A stretch of 28,752 nt of DNA from a virus: the IMG/VR virus record IMGVR_UViG_3300021956_000062, positions 1 through 28,752 of that record. One strand, written 5' to 3'. Of the stretch, positions 1 through 7,342 are shown in pieces. Below the pieces are notes generated by a model. It was not told where the DNA came from, ran no database searches, and saw only the letters and a list, made by a program, of their open reading frames with translations. Numbering within the stretch: the stretch's first letter is position 1; every line of letters begins with the position of its first letter. Both the position numbers and the translations under genes were made by a program.

Positions 1-9
1 ATTTTCCTA

Positions 10-1533
10 TTACGAATTTAGTTTGACCGTTGCTTCAATTATACCTTCTCCGGGAGTAGATTTGCTAGTCAATGCTCGTCCAATTACATTCCAAGGTGAT
101 ATTTCAGTTCTATGACCTGCTCGGGCTAGTCCATTTCCGGCACTTACCAAGCGATCTCCTTTTCGAATTTGTCCAATTACACGAACAGGAACACGCCCAC
201 TTACTGCCACCGGGGGATGTGTTAGATCCGATCCTGCACCAGAATTCATTAAATAGGCCGCCTTAGTACTTATGACTCCAAGAATGTTTTCGCTTAATTC
301 TTCTGCCACAGCGGTAATTTCTTTGGATCCACCCAATTCAACAACTGTTCCGGGTTGGATGTAAACATCAGATTCAAAGCGTTCAGCAACGTCGGCGTAT
401 TGTGCGTGGATAGATGTACCATAAATGTTATTCCACCAGCTGGTTGTGCTACCTAAATTGTATGTTAAGTTAGCTGTTGGCACTAAGTTTGCCCCGAACG
501 TTGTATTACCACCCGACCCACCTAGTCCTAAGTTAACAATAGCATCATCAACATAACGTTTGTTAACTACGTTATTGTCGCTGGGGTTAGGGAATACATA
601 CGATGTTCCTGTTGCTGTATTGGCAAAAACACGAACGTTTCCATCGCCAGCAACTGTAAAAAGTTTAGTTAACGTGCCGCTAACACGACTGTACAAGCTC
701 AAGTCTTGACCAGACACGTTACTAGAAATTCTAGCAACACCAGTTACTTTATCTAATACTAAATCACCAGATGCTCCAATGGTTAAACCATTGTTGGTGC
801 TAATTGTTTGCGCTACAGTAAACGGTGTGGTACTGGTGTACTTAGCAAAGGATGCAGATGACACACCACCTAAGTTGTCGGCATTGTGAGCATTACCCCA
901 GAATCGTAATCCAACTAAGGTACCACCGATGTTTTCATCTGGTAAATTCATACCAGGATTAATTGTACTGAAACCACTGGTAGTTAACGCAGGAACTGGT
1001 GTAAAGGCTGTGTCTTTACTAAGGATGGCCGCAAGTTTGTTGTCAATTAAGAATTTAACAATAACGTGAGTAGTTGTACCATCTGATAATGTATCAGCGA
1101 TTGCACCTGACTGGCCTGTTGACGCTGTAAACGCAGGGCCAATAACAGTCCATGTTGTTCCATTGTAAACATTTAACTGTGCATTAGAACTGTCCCACCA
1201 TAGGTCACCTACTGCTGAGTATGAAGTGGAAGGAGAAGTTGAACTACTGGTGGCACCACTAATGCGCTTCCAGGTAGAAGAACCCATGTATACTTTAAGA
1301 ATTTTGTTAGATGAACTAGATTTGTCCCACCAAAGTTGTCCTTCTTGTGGATGTGCTGGTGCTGAACTGCTGGCAAAATTTTCCAACAACTGTACAAAGT
1401 TTTCGTTTAAAAACTGACCATAACCTGGGAAATTTTTACCAACTAATGTCAAACTAGTGGTCGTAGAGTCAGACGTACCCGGTTGCAACGATACTAGGGT
1501 TGTTCCATCTGAATTTGTTATTGTATATGCCAT
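10..1533 (-). CDS. Tail fibre protein, shared N-terminal anchor and YADVAE-type C-terminal domain
   Basis: A 507-residue virion fibre, probably attached to the baseplate and contacting the host surface. Residues 1-95 are the anchor domain found in two other genes of this window (MAYTITNSDGT start, GKNFPGYGQFLNENFVQLLE). Two GxLWWD...VYxGxxW units follow at about 64-95 and 105-132. The middle is Ser/Thr/Asn-rich with little charge, as in beta-structured fibres. From about 355 an LGSTTSWWNNIYG segment leads into a C-terminal domain beginning YADVAERFESD (Tyr379) and continuing GVISTKAAYLMNS and VSGRVPVRVIG. The same domain ends the gene at 7364-8392. The start has GGAG 9 bases upstream. It is the last complete gene of the cluster. 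TAGGAAAAT just past its stop (positions 1-9) looks like the ribosome site of the next gene. The fibre call comes from composition and paralogy; receptor and exact position are unknown. Confidence 0.8.
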   Translation of the reverse strand: MAYTITNSDGTTLVSLQPGTSDSTTTSLTLVGKNFPGYGQFLNENFVQLLENFASSSAPAHPQEGQLWWDKSSSSNKILKVYMGSSTWKRISGATSSSTSPSTSYSAVGDLWWDSSNAQLNVYNGTTWTVIGPAFTASTGQSGAIADTLSDGTTTHVIVKFLIDNKLAAILSKDTAFTPVPALTTSGFSTINPGMNLPDENIGGTLVGLRFWGNAHNADNLGGVSSASFAKYTSTTPFTVAQTISTNNGLTIGASGDLVLDKVTGVARISSNVSGQDLSLYSRVSGTLTKLFTVAGDGNVRVFANTATGTSYVFPNPSDNNVVNKRYVDDAIVNLGLGGSGGNTTFGANLVPTANLTYNLGSTTSWWNNIYGTSIHAQYADVAERFESDVYIQPGTVVELGGSKEITAVAEELSENILGVISTKAAYLMNSGAGSDLTHPPVAVSGRVPVRVIGQIRKGDRLVSAGNGLARAGHRTEISPWNVIGRALTSKSTPGEGIIEATVKLNS

Positions 1534-1555
1534 CTAACTGTGCTCCGATTATGTT

Positions 1556-1563
1556 TATTTACC
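1556..1563 (-). promoter_or_regulatory. Degenerate late-promoter-like element before the 10-1533 fibre gene
   Basis: GGTAAATA on the minus strand, one mismatch to NATAAATA, in a 35-base gap and followed by GGAG at 1543-1546 and the ATG at 1533. Spacing suits a short leader; the match itself is weak. Confidence 0.2.
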
Positions 1564-1568
1564 TGATT

Positions 1569-2702
1569 TTATGCTTCATATTGGAACCAAAAATCTCCGT
1601 CAACTCCAGTTCCGCTGTTTGGGGTGCTGGTGCTAATGTATCTGTGGCTACCTTCCCATAATGCCCCGGTAGCAATTTCTCCCTGTACAAATGCTGTAGT
1701 TGCAATTTTAGTACTATTGTCGCCGCTGGTTGCTGTAACTGCACGAGCCGCACCAGTAAATGTCGGTGCATCAATTGGCGCTTTATAAGACAAGCTATTG
1801 TTAACAGCCGTATTCAGCGTAGAAATATTAGCAAGAATATTAGTGTCTATGTAAACTCTGCGTGTAGCATCTTGTGTCATCACATAAGATGTTGTAGCAA
1901 TTTGCGTATTTGCTGTTCCAGCAGGGGCTGTTGGGGCGGCAGGAACTCCGGTAAACGTAGGACTAGCAATGTTTGCTCTTAGATTTAACTGAGTGTTGGT
2001 GTAACTGGTTAATGCGGCAATATTGGCCAACAAGTTTGTATCTACATAAGTTCTGCGTGTGTCATCTTGTGTCATCACGTATGCAGTAGTAGCGATTGTT
2101 GTAGAATTATCGCCTGCACTGGCTGTAACTGAGCGTGGGTTGCCAGTTAGTGTTGGGCTATTAATAGTTGCTCTTAATGCAATAGCATCAGACTGAGCAC
2201 CAGCATTGGCAGTTAAAGAAGTAATGCTGTCTGCTTGTGAACCAGCATTGGCCCATAAGTTTGTGATGTTGGTTGCTTGGCTGGCCGCATTGCTCCACAA
2301 GTTTGTGATTTGTGTGTCTTGACTGGCCGCATTAGAGTTTAATGCAGATACGTTAGCAAGGATAGCGGTATTAATTACATCTACGTTAGCACGTATTCGA
2401 CTGTCAACTGCGGATACGTTTGCGGCCAACTGTGCTGTAGTTGCAATTCCGTTATAAGTTGAGCCATCATAAACATTCAACAATCCTGTTGAGCTGTTGT
2501 ACCAAATCTGTCCAGCAATAGAGCCAACTGGGGTTGTTGTTCCTGCAAAGTTTTCCAATAAGAAAACTTGATTTTCGTTTAAGTACTCGCCGTAACCAGC
2601 ATAATTTCTACCGGCCAAGCTCAATGAAGTAGATGTATCCAGCGTTCCATCTGCTATGTTAGCTACGATAGTTCCGTTATAATGGTTAATTGTATATGAC
2701 AT
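1569..2702 (-). CDS. Tail fibre protein with 14-residue coiled-coil repeats and 65-residue repeats
   Basis: A 377-residue fibre paralogue. Residues 1-90 repeat the anchor domain (MSYTINHYNGT, GRNYAGYGEYLNENQVFLLE, GQIWYNSSTG). Residues about 119-174 hold four 14-residue units of the type NAxSQxxxITxLWx, two heptads each, typical of a trimeric coiled-coil shaft. Residues about 180-355 hold three units of about 65 residues (xPTxTGxPxxxTAxxG, then IATTxYVMTQDxTRR). The C-terminal tip GSHRYISTSTPNSGTG then DGDFWFQYEA is shared with the fibre at 5582-6646. No lysogeny or chaperone motif is visible. The start has only a weak purine stretch (AAAAGAA) upstream, but the paralogues begin at the same point. 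It follows the 73-residue gene by 37 bases. It is probably a short or accessory fibre for a receptor different from its neighbours. Confidence 0.8.
   Translation of the reverse strand: MSYTINHYNGTIVANIADGTLDTSTSLSLAGRNYAGYGEYLNENQVFLLENFAGTTTPVGSIAGQIWYNSSTGLLNVYDGSTYNGIATTAQLAANVSAVDSRIRANVDVINTAILANVSALNSNAASQDTQITNLWSNAASQATNITNLWANAGSQADSITSLTANAGAQSDAIALRATINSPTLTGNPRSVTASAGDNSTTIATTAYVMTQDDTRRTYVDTNLLANIAALTSYTNTQLNLRANIASPTFTGVPAAPTAPAGTANTQIATTSYVMTQDATRRVYIDTNILANISTLNTAVNNSLSYKAPIDAPTFTGAARAVTATSGDNSTKIATTAFVQGEIATGALWEGSHRYISTSTPNSGTGVDGDFWFQYEA
1640..2165 (-). repeat. About 195-base repeats in the fibre gene at 1569-2702
   Basis: Three diverged units of about 65 codons. Each contains a TxTGxPxxxT segment and IATTxYV; the first two also share the DNA segment tcttgtgtcatcac (plus strand, near 1870 and 2063) encoding the MTQD motif. 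Confidence 0.7.
2180..2345 (-). repeat. 42-base tandem repeats, fibre coiled-coil shaft
   Basis: Four units with a period of 42 bases. Equivalent bases fall at 2201, 2243, 2285 and 2327 (cagcattggc, cagcattggc, ccgcattgct, ccgcattaga on the plus strand). Each unit encodes two heptads (NAxSQxxxITxLWx). The units are imperfect, so they are old duplications under protein constraint. Confidence 0.85.
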
Positions 2703-2739
2703 ATGGCATTCTTTTATTCTATAATGTACTTATCAAAAA

Positions 2740-2961
2740 TCACTGTTGACTGTCTCTCCAGGCTTTATATGCTGTTATAATAGGGCCGTGGAAGTTCTCA
2801 GGGACAGCATCAGTTCCGTTTAAGATATACTGTATCAACGGAAGGTTGGGCATTATTAAATTGTACATAGGTGCATTTTTTGTCAGTTCTTCAAAAAGTT
2901 GATTACGCTGTCCTGCATCTAAGTTTTGAAACTTGTTTGTTAAATCGTCGAGAGTATACAT
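2740..2961 (-). CDS. Small protein of unknown function
   Basis: A 73-residue protein that I do not recognise. It looks helical and soluble, with no signal peptide, membrane segment or Cys. The N-terminal half is charged (LDDLTNKFQNLDAGQRNQLFE), followed by a Pro-containing segment (MPNLPLIQYILNGTDAVPEN) and a short YKAWRD end. Its start lies inside the 3' end of the upstream permuted NlpC-type gene (22-base overlap) in another frame. AAGGA lies 9 bases before the ATG, so translation is probably coupled. Its place before a fibre gene would allow a fibre-assembly chaperone, as small proteins next to fibres sometimes are, but nothing in the sequence shows this. Confidence 0.65.
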   Translation of the reverse strand: MYTLDDLTNKFQNLDAGQRNQLFEELTKNAPMYNLIMPNLPLIQYILNGTDAVPENFHGPIITAYKAWRDSQQ

Positions 2962-3434
2962 TCCTGTTCTTCCTTTGTTATTTCTCTAGCAACTGGGCAT
3001 TCTTTTAGTTTGCGATACAAGTCCGATGGCTTTACTTTTTTAAAGTCATCATCGAACAATTTAATTCCAATTAAGTCTAATCCCATTGCACAGAATTCAC
3101 TGCACATCCATTGCTTGTGATCTTTCCAGTGCTTCTTGGTTCGCGGAATGAGAACGTTCAATGGCGCAAGAGCAGTATAATCGTAGGGTTTACCTAGTTC
3201 TCCTTCGCACCACTCGCGCAGGATTTGTTCTTGCTCGGCGGTTATGTCTAGTTCATAGTTGTATTCCCAACGATACTTTCTATTACGAGTAGCAATAATT
3301 CTACCTGCTTCCATGGCCGCAACAATCTGTATGCCGTCGCTGAATTCAAACTCGCAATGGCTTACACGACTCCAAGTCCATAGTCTTATCAACGGACTTA
3401 GTGGCAAAAGGCTTGCAGTAAACCTAATCTTCAT
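2940..3434 (-). CDS. Permuted NlpC/P60 (YiiX/LRAT-type) papain-fold protein
   Basis: A 164-residue protein with the signature of circularly permuted NlpC/P60 enzymes. The candidate catalytic His comes first (SHCEFEF, His26) and the candidate nucleophile Cys comes late (WMCSEFCA, Cys111), preceded by GKPYDYTAL and a basic stretch. That order and the YDY...W.CSEF pattern fit the YiiX/YebB-like branch, whose members act as amide or ester hydrolases. A phage enzyme of this kind could cut cell-wall peptides, modify lipids or act on host proteins; the substrate is not visible. The N-terminus is hydrophobic for about 20 residues but has no clean signal-cleavage site. The ATG overlaps the stop of the Hint adhesin gene as ATGA, with GGGA upstream inside that gene, so the two are translationally coupled. 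The fold is moderately sure; activity is inferred. Confidence 0.68.
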   Translation of the reverse strand: MKIRFTASLLPLSPLIRLWTWSRVSHCEFEFSDGIQIVAAMEAGRIIATRNRKYRWEYNYELDITAEQEQILREWCEGELGKPYDYTALAPLNVLIPRTKKHWKDHKQWMCSEFCAMGLDLIGIKLFDDDFKKVKPSDLYRKLKECPVAREITKEEQECILSTI

Positions 3435-5575
3435 ATGTTTTTCCCAAAAATTAATTTTCGTAGTCGAGACTTAAACCAACGATCCATATATGGTTTAAGT
3501 GTTTCACGGTTTGTGATGGCCCACGCAAGAGCTCGTCCCACACAACGACCTTTAATATTGTCATTGTGTAATACGTAGTTCGTTATTGTATAAACAAGTT
3601 CAAAATATCTAGCTTGTTGCTCAGCACTTACTGTTTGGTTCTCAGCATTGTATACATAATTTTCGTATGCTTCAGCAGACATAAGACCGCGGTATAACAA
3701 TACATAAGCGGTGCCAGTCTTAACAATGTTATTAACTTTTACGCCATTGGCATAATGGCTTTCGCCTGTTTCTAACATTAAGTTATAAACGGTAACTGCT
3801 TCTTTAATTTTCTTCTTGTTTGGAACATCAACAATTTTAATAGGACCTAACCAAGGTGCCAGTGTAGTTGCCAGTTCACTAATAGCACACAGCTCATTAT
3901 TGTCATTGTAGAATGGATGTTCTTCTGTGATGTAAGGTTTAACTTTCTTGTCTAACGAGAATACCCATTTGCTGACATCATGTGCGCGAGTCTTAACGCC
4001 AATTACTTTTGTGGGAGTGTTAGTTAATGCTTCTAATATTACATCACCTATTTGTATGGTGTCAATTGGTTTGGTGGTTCCGTCAGCCATGGTAATTAAT
4101 GTGCCAGCCAAGAAGCAACCGCCACCACCACCGCCGCCGCTGTCGCCGGTCTGGCCGCCACCATCACCGCCACCGCCTTGACCACCCGAGTCCGGAGGAG
4201 AAGATACACTTGTAGCAGGAACCACAGCAGGATATGCACCACCAAAATAAGTTGATTCAAATGCTGGGGTAATAGTTGGTGCGCCAAATCCTTTGAGTAA
4301 GCGCCATTCGCCGTTTACCTTAGTCCAACCTGCTTGCAGTCGCTTCCATGCGCCGCCTACTTTAACATAAGTACTGTCTAAGCCTTTCCAGGTACCGCTT
4401 ACTTTGACTCCGCCAAACGAACTGGCTGTTAATACCAATACAATTCTACCACCGTTGCCATCACCATATGTACCAAGACCAACAGGACTTGCATAATAGG
4501 AACTAGTTGCTCCAGCGGGTGTATTGCCTGGTGGTTGTTGTCCTCCACTGCTAGACGTGCCGGTGTACCCTCCGCTACCACCTGAGCTGTTGTCAAATCC
4601 TTGGTCGCCACCGGCTCCGCCAGTTAAGCCACCGCCACCTCCGCCACCTCCGGCGCCGTCACCTACACAACTGACACCGTTTGTGCCTTGTGTCAAATAT
4701 GGCAACGCATTGGTTGCAAATATTATGCCCATTGGGCCTTGTACAGTAAGTCCTATGCTACCTGGGCCGCCACTGTTGCTTCCGTAAATGCGTACAGTAT
4801 GTACTCCGGCCGCAACTGTTGCAGAATACGTGTATGTGGCACCATAACCCGGTACAGACAAGATTGAACTGCCGTCTAAGTAAATTGTTCCTGAGTTATC
4901 GCAACTGCTAACAAATGTGTATGTACCAGTTACCGGGCAATTGATTGTAAAAGTTTGGTCAAATGTTGCAGAATAAATGTCGGCGTTCCATATGCCGTAA
5001 GTGTTTAACCAAGCTACATACGCACCGTTTGTAGATGTTGCAAAGTTAGAATACGCAGATGGGCTATTGTAATTGACTGCATTTGCACCTGCACGATTCC
5101 AAGAGCCACCACCGCCACCACCGCCTCCGGCCGCAACATAGTGAGTTGAGTTGTTGATGATTAATACAGAGGCGCCACCTCCACCTCCGCCACCACCAGA
5201 CCAGCCGCTTGGGCCAGCATTTCCGCCGGATCCGCCAGCAAAGCTACGTCCTGCTCCGTATCCGGCATAGCCAGAAGGAACAAATGAATGTCGTCCATAC
5301 CCGCCGCGGCCACTGCCAGAGCTAGTACCACTGCCGCCCTGTATTCCGCCGCCGCCTACACAAACATCAACAGTATCGCCGGCCGCTAAAGTAATGGTAT
5401 TTGTGTAGTACCAGCCACCACCGCCTTGTCCCCCAGGACCATTTCCATCACTGCCACCACCACCGCCTCCGGCGCCCCACATGTGAACTTCCACTTCGGG
5501 GTGGTAGCCCACAGGCATTGTAAAGGTTTGTCGACCTCCGGTATAATCAAATGTTTTAACTACTATGTTTGACAT
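3431..5575 (-). CDS. Glycine-rich tail adhesin with PA14-like module and internal Hint (intein-like) domain
   Basis: A 714-residue mosaic. Residues 1-30 form a short beta start (MSNIVVKTFDYTGGRQTFTM). Residues about 34-170 and 300-380 are Gly-rich with runs of five to eight Gly, resembling glycine-rich phage adhesins. Residues about 172-280 look like a PA14-type sugar-binding module (SSCDNSGTIYLDG, AGVHTVRIYGSNSGG). Three short VKVxGxWKxL units lie at about 389-436. A last Gly run at about 462-486 ends at Cys487, the first residue of a Hint domain (CFLAGTLITMADGTTKPID, TEEH at 550-553, HYANGVKVNN ending at Asn616). About 98 helix-prone residues follow. There is no homing endonuclease. The penultimate His of inteins is Asn and the +1 residue is Ile617, so complete splicing is unlikely while cleavage at Cys487 is plausible. 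No clear Shine-Dalgarno sequence precedes the start. The gene is ATGA-coupled to the next gene. Confidence 0.78.
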   Translation of the reverse strand: MSNIVVKTFDYTGGRQTFTMPVGYHPEVEVHMWGAGGGGGGSDGNGPGGQGGGGWYYTNTITLAAGDTVDVCVGGGGIQGGSGTSSGSGRGGYGRHSFVPSGYAGYGAGRSFAGGSGGNAGPSGWSGGGGGGGGASVLIINNSTHYVAAGGGGGGGGSWNRAGANAVNYNSPSAYSNFATSTNGAYVAWLNTYGIWNADIYSATFDQTFTINCPVTGTYTFVSSCDNSGTIYLDGSSILSVPGYGATYTYSATVAAGVHTVRIYGSNSGGPGSIGLTVQGPMGIIFATNALPYLTQGTNGVSCVGDGAGGGGGGGGLTGGAGGDQGFDNSSGGSGGYTGTSSSGGQQPPGNTPAGATSSYYASPVGLGTYGDGNGGRIVLVLTASSFGGVKVSGTWKGLDSTYVKVGGAWKRLQAGWTKVNGEWRLLKGFGAPTITPAFESTYFGGAYPAVVPATSVSSPPDSGGQGGGGDGGGQTGDSGGGGGGGCFLAGTLITMADGTTKPIDTIQIGDVILEALTNTPTKVIGVKTRAHDVSKWVFSLDKKVKPYITEEHPFYNDNNELCAISELATTLAPWLGPIKIVDVPNKKKIKEAVTVYNLMLETGESHYANGVKVNNIVKTGTAYVLLYRGLMSAEAYENYVYNAENQTVSAEQQARYFELVYTITNYVLHNDNIKGRCVGRALAWAITNRETLKPYMDRWFKSRLRKLIFGKNI
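3728..4117 (-). other. Hint (Hedgehog/intein) domain within the adhesin gene
   Basis: Codons 487-616 of the adhesin. Intein block A is present with Cys487 and the ADGT turn, block B has the TxxH form (Thr550 to His553), and block F reads YNLMLETGESHYANGV. Block G reads VKVNN instead of the usual His-Asn followed by Cys, Ser or Thr. About 130 residues is a minimal Hint size. The domain directly follows a poly-glycine run. Confidence 0.8.
4115..5480 (-). repeat. Glycine-codon low-complexity tracts in the adhesin gene
   Basis: Runs of GGN codons, seen as ccN triplets on the plus strand, at about 4118-4190, 4610-4660, 5100-5135, 5170-5215 and 5450-5475. They form local GC-rich islands in otherwise AT-leaning DNA and are prone to length change by slippage or recombination. 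Confidence 0.75.
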
Positions 5576-5581
5576 AATTTA

Positions 5582-6646
5582 TTATTGGTATTGAAACCAG
5601 AAGTCTCCGTCTGAGCCGTCGCCTGAAGTTGGTGCACTGGTAGAAACATATTTTCTACTGCCATCCCAATACTGAGTGGCATTGCGAACCCACGCTGTTG
5701 TTGCTATTTTTGTGCTGTTGTCCAAAAATGATTGTGTTGGTGCTGTTGGATAGTTAGTAAATGCAGGACTATCAAACATGGTTGCCTTGCTTTCATTGGT
5801 TACATTACCTAGTCCCACCATGGATTGTGTAATTCCGTTTACTGTCCCTGTAAATGTAGGACTAGTAAACATTGTTGCTTTACTTTCGTTGGTAACATCA
5901 CTTAATCCTACCATGGCTTTTGTTATACCACTGACTGTTCCAGTGAATGTAGGATTGTTCAATGGTGCGTAGGCCGACAACGGGGTTGACGTGATATAAC
6001 CAGCAGACTGTATTGCTGAAATAGCCGCGGCTTGAGTGGCCGCATTAGCAAATAATGTAACCACATTTCCTTGTAAAACAGCAACATTGCTGACTATGGC
6101 TGAAACATTACTGTTGGTTGAGTCTGTTTTGGTTGTCAGTGTTGTGGCTGTTGTTTGTAGAGAACTGATATTGACATTGGCGGCCGACACATTGGCATTG
6201 ATAACATCTATAGCATCACTTTGTACTCCGGCATTGGCCCACAAACTGGTAATTGCGTCTGCTTGCACCCCGGCGTTAGCTGTTTGTATATTAGCATTGG
6301 CTTTGATTGCTGTTTGCAGTATAGCTACGTTGGCAATTAGAGCCGCATTTAATGTGCTTATGCCACCGCCCAATTGATCTACATTGGCTAGTGCATTAAA
6401 TGTAACACCATCAAAGAAACTAATGGTATTAGATGATGTATTGTACCACAGTTGTCCAGTTAATGGATACGTTGGTGCCGTATCGTTAGCAAAGTTTTCT
6501 TGTAAGTATACAAAGTTTTCGTTTTGCGCTGTACCATAGTTAATATAGTTTTTGCCAACCAGCTTAATACCGTACTTGTCGTTTAGTGTACCGTCAAGTA
6601 AAGTTAGTAGTTGAAGTCCATTTGTTTTGTATATGGTATAGCTCAT
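5582..6646 (-). CDS. Tail fibre protein with coiled-coil shaft and 31-residue tandem repeats
   Basis: A 354-residue fibre with the shared anchor at residues 1-90 (MSYTIYKTNGL, GKNYINYGTAQNENFVYLQE, GQLWYNTSSN). Residues about 100-225 are Ala/Asn/Thr-rich coiled coil in which the 14-residue NAGVQxDAIxxxxA unit recurs. Residues about 229-290 hold two near-identical 31-residue units (PTFTGTV, MVGLxxVTNESKATMF), a motif common in phage fibre shafts. The tip (GSRKYVSTSAPTSGDG, DGDFWFQYQ) is the same as in the fibre at 1569-2702. Anchor, shaft and tip all match that gene, so the two are clear paralogues. The start has AGGA 9 bases upstream, and 6 bases separate it from the preceding stop. The next gene to the left, the Hint adhesin, starts 6 bases after its stop. 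Confidence 0.8.
   Translation of the reverse strand: MSYTIYKTNGLQLLTLLDGTLNDKYGIKLVGKNYINYGTAQNENFVYLQENFANDTAPTYPLTGQLWYNTSSNTISFFDGVTFNALANVDQLGGGISTLNAALIANVAILQTAIKANANIQTANAGVQADAITSLWANAGVQSDAIDVINANVSAANVNISSLQTTATTLTTKTDSTNSNVSAIVSNVAVLQGNVVTLFANAATQAAAISAIQSAGYITSTPLSAYAPLNNPTFTGTVSGITKAMVGLSDVTNESKATMFTSPTFTGTVNGITQSMVGLGNVTNESKATMFDSPAFTNYPTAPTQSFLDNSTKIATTAWVRNATQYWDGSRKYVSTSAPTSGDGSDGDFWFQYQ
5774..5959 (-). repeat. 93-base tandem repeat, two units, in the fibre gene at 5582-6646
   Basis: Units start at 5774 and 5867 (plus-strand aaacat), 93 bases apart, and encode two nearly identical 31-residue units with MVGLxxVTNESKATMF. The DNA differs mainly at third positions, so the protein sequence has been maintained after duplication. 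Confidence 0.85.
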
Positions 6647-6652
6647 CGTTTA

Positions 6653-7336
6653 TTATCCTAGTGAACTCAAGTTAGTTAGTGTTTGAATTCGCACAGTATA
6701 ATCGATTTGAATAAGTCTGTTCAATGACTTTTGCACAGGATGGAACACCACATGTGTTAATAGTAATCCTGTTGTTGTTAATCCTTCACTATCATCCAAA
6801 CTACGTGCTTTTAATCCTAGTTCATCAAATACGTAGTCGGCATTCAAACTTTGACTGTTATCAAATGCGGCTTGGTCTGCAGGCTCGCCGTAGTCAAGTA
6901 GACAGGTAACTAAAATGTCTGTATAAATGTTGCCAGGTGTGTGTAATACTGTGATTTTATTGCGAGCAGGGTCTGTGTTTTTAATACTTGTGTCGTCAAC
7001 AATTTTAAAATATGTAGGATTGTACAAATTACTGTTTTGTGTGTTTGTATTGGCTGGCAGATAGCTAATAACACCAGTTGGGTCAACAGCAGTACCACCA
7101 TTACCAAAGTGCATTTCGTAGATAAAGCTCTGTGCTTTGTTGCTCAAGTTCTGAGCTAACGCTACGGAAATGTTTTCGTAGTGAATAGCGTTACGTTTGT
7201 TGATGAAAACTTCACCGGACTCGGGGTCAAATATCTTAATATGACCTTGTACATGAATACCACCGGTTTCATCTGGTTTGCGTTCTGGCTGTTGAGTTTC
7301 CATTTTTTCTTTATCCTGCTCTTTATCTTGTTCCAT
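6653..7336 (-). CDS. Conserved-looking virion structural protein, function unknown
   Basis: A 227-residue protein (from the longest start) with a Glu/Lys/Gln-rich start, then HIKIFDPESGEVFINKRNAI, a YEMHFGNGGTAVDPTG segment and a beta-rich C-terminal half ending NLSSLG. The GHIKIFDPESG and FGNGGT segments look like those of virion proteins of T4-like environmental phages, from memory of the family and not from a search. A baseplate or fibre-adaptor role is possible from its place between fibre genes. There is no signal peptide or enzyme motif. The ATG at 7336 has no Shine-Dalgarno sequence. An internal ATG at 7301-7303 (Met12) has AGGA about 10 bases upstream, so the true start may be Met12, giving 216 residues. 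A late-promoter-like element precedes the gene. Confidence 0.72.
   Translation of the reverse strand: MEQDKEQDKEKMETQQPERKPDETGGIHVQGHIKIFDPESGEVFINKRNAIHYENISVALAQNLSNKAQSFIYEMHFGNGGTAVDPTGVISYLPANTNTQNSNLYNPTYFKIVDDTSIKNTDPARNKITVLHTPGNIYTDILVTCLLDYGEPADQAAFDNSQSLNADYVFDELGLKARSLDDSEGLTTTGLLLTHVVFHPVQKSLNRLIQIDYTVRIQTLTNLSSLG
7314..7317 (-). promoter_or_regulatory. AGGA ribosome site supporting an internal start at 7303
   Basis: AGGA about 10 bases before the ATG at 7301-7303 (Met12 of the longer frame). No comparable site precedes the ATG at 7334-7336, so this element favours the shorter 216-residue product. Confidence 0.45.
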
Positions 7337-7342
7337 ATTTGT

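Noticed and set aside
2180-2345. CRISPR-like array
   Set aside because: The 42-base units are contiguous, without unique spacers, and encode heptads in frame.
3431-3434. Frameshift joining the adhesin and the papain-fold gene
   Set aside because: The 4-base ATGA overlap is the common stop-start arrangement. There is no slippery heptamer and the downstream gene has its own GGGA site.
3728-4117. A full self-splicing intein
   Set aside because: The penultimate His is replaced by Asn, the +1 residue is Ile, and no homing endonuclease is present. A Hint domain with partial activity at most is the better call.
6036-6377. 113-residue plus-strand reading frame
   Set aside because: It is antisense to the Ala-rich coiled coil of a fibre gene; repetitive Ala/Asn codons leave the opposite strand free of stops.
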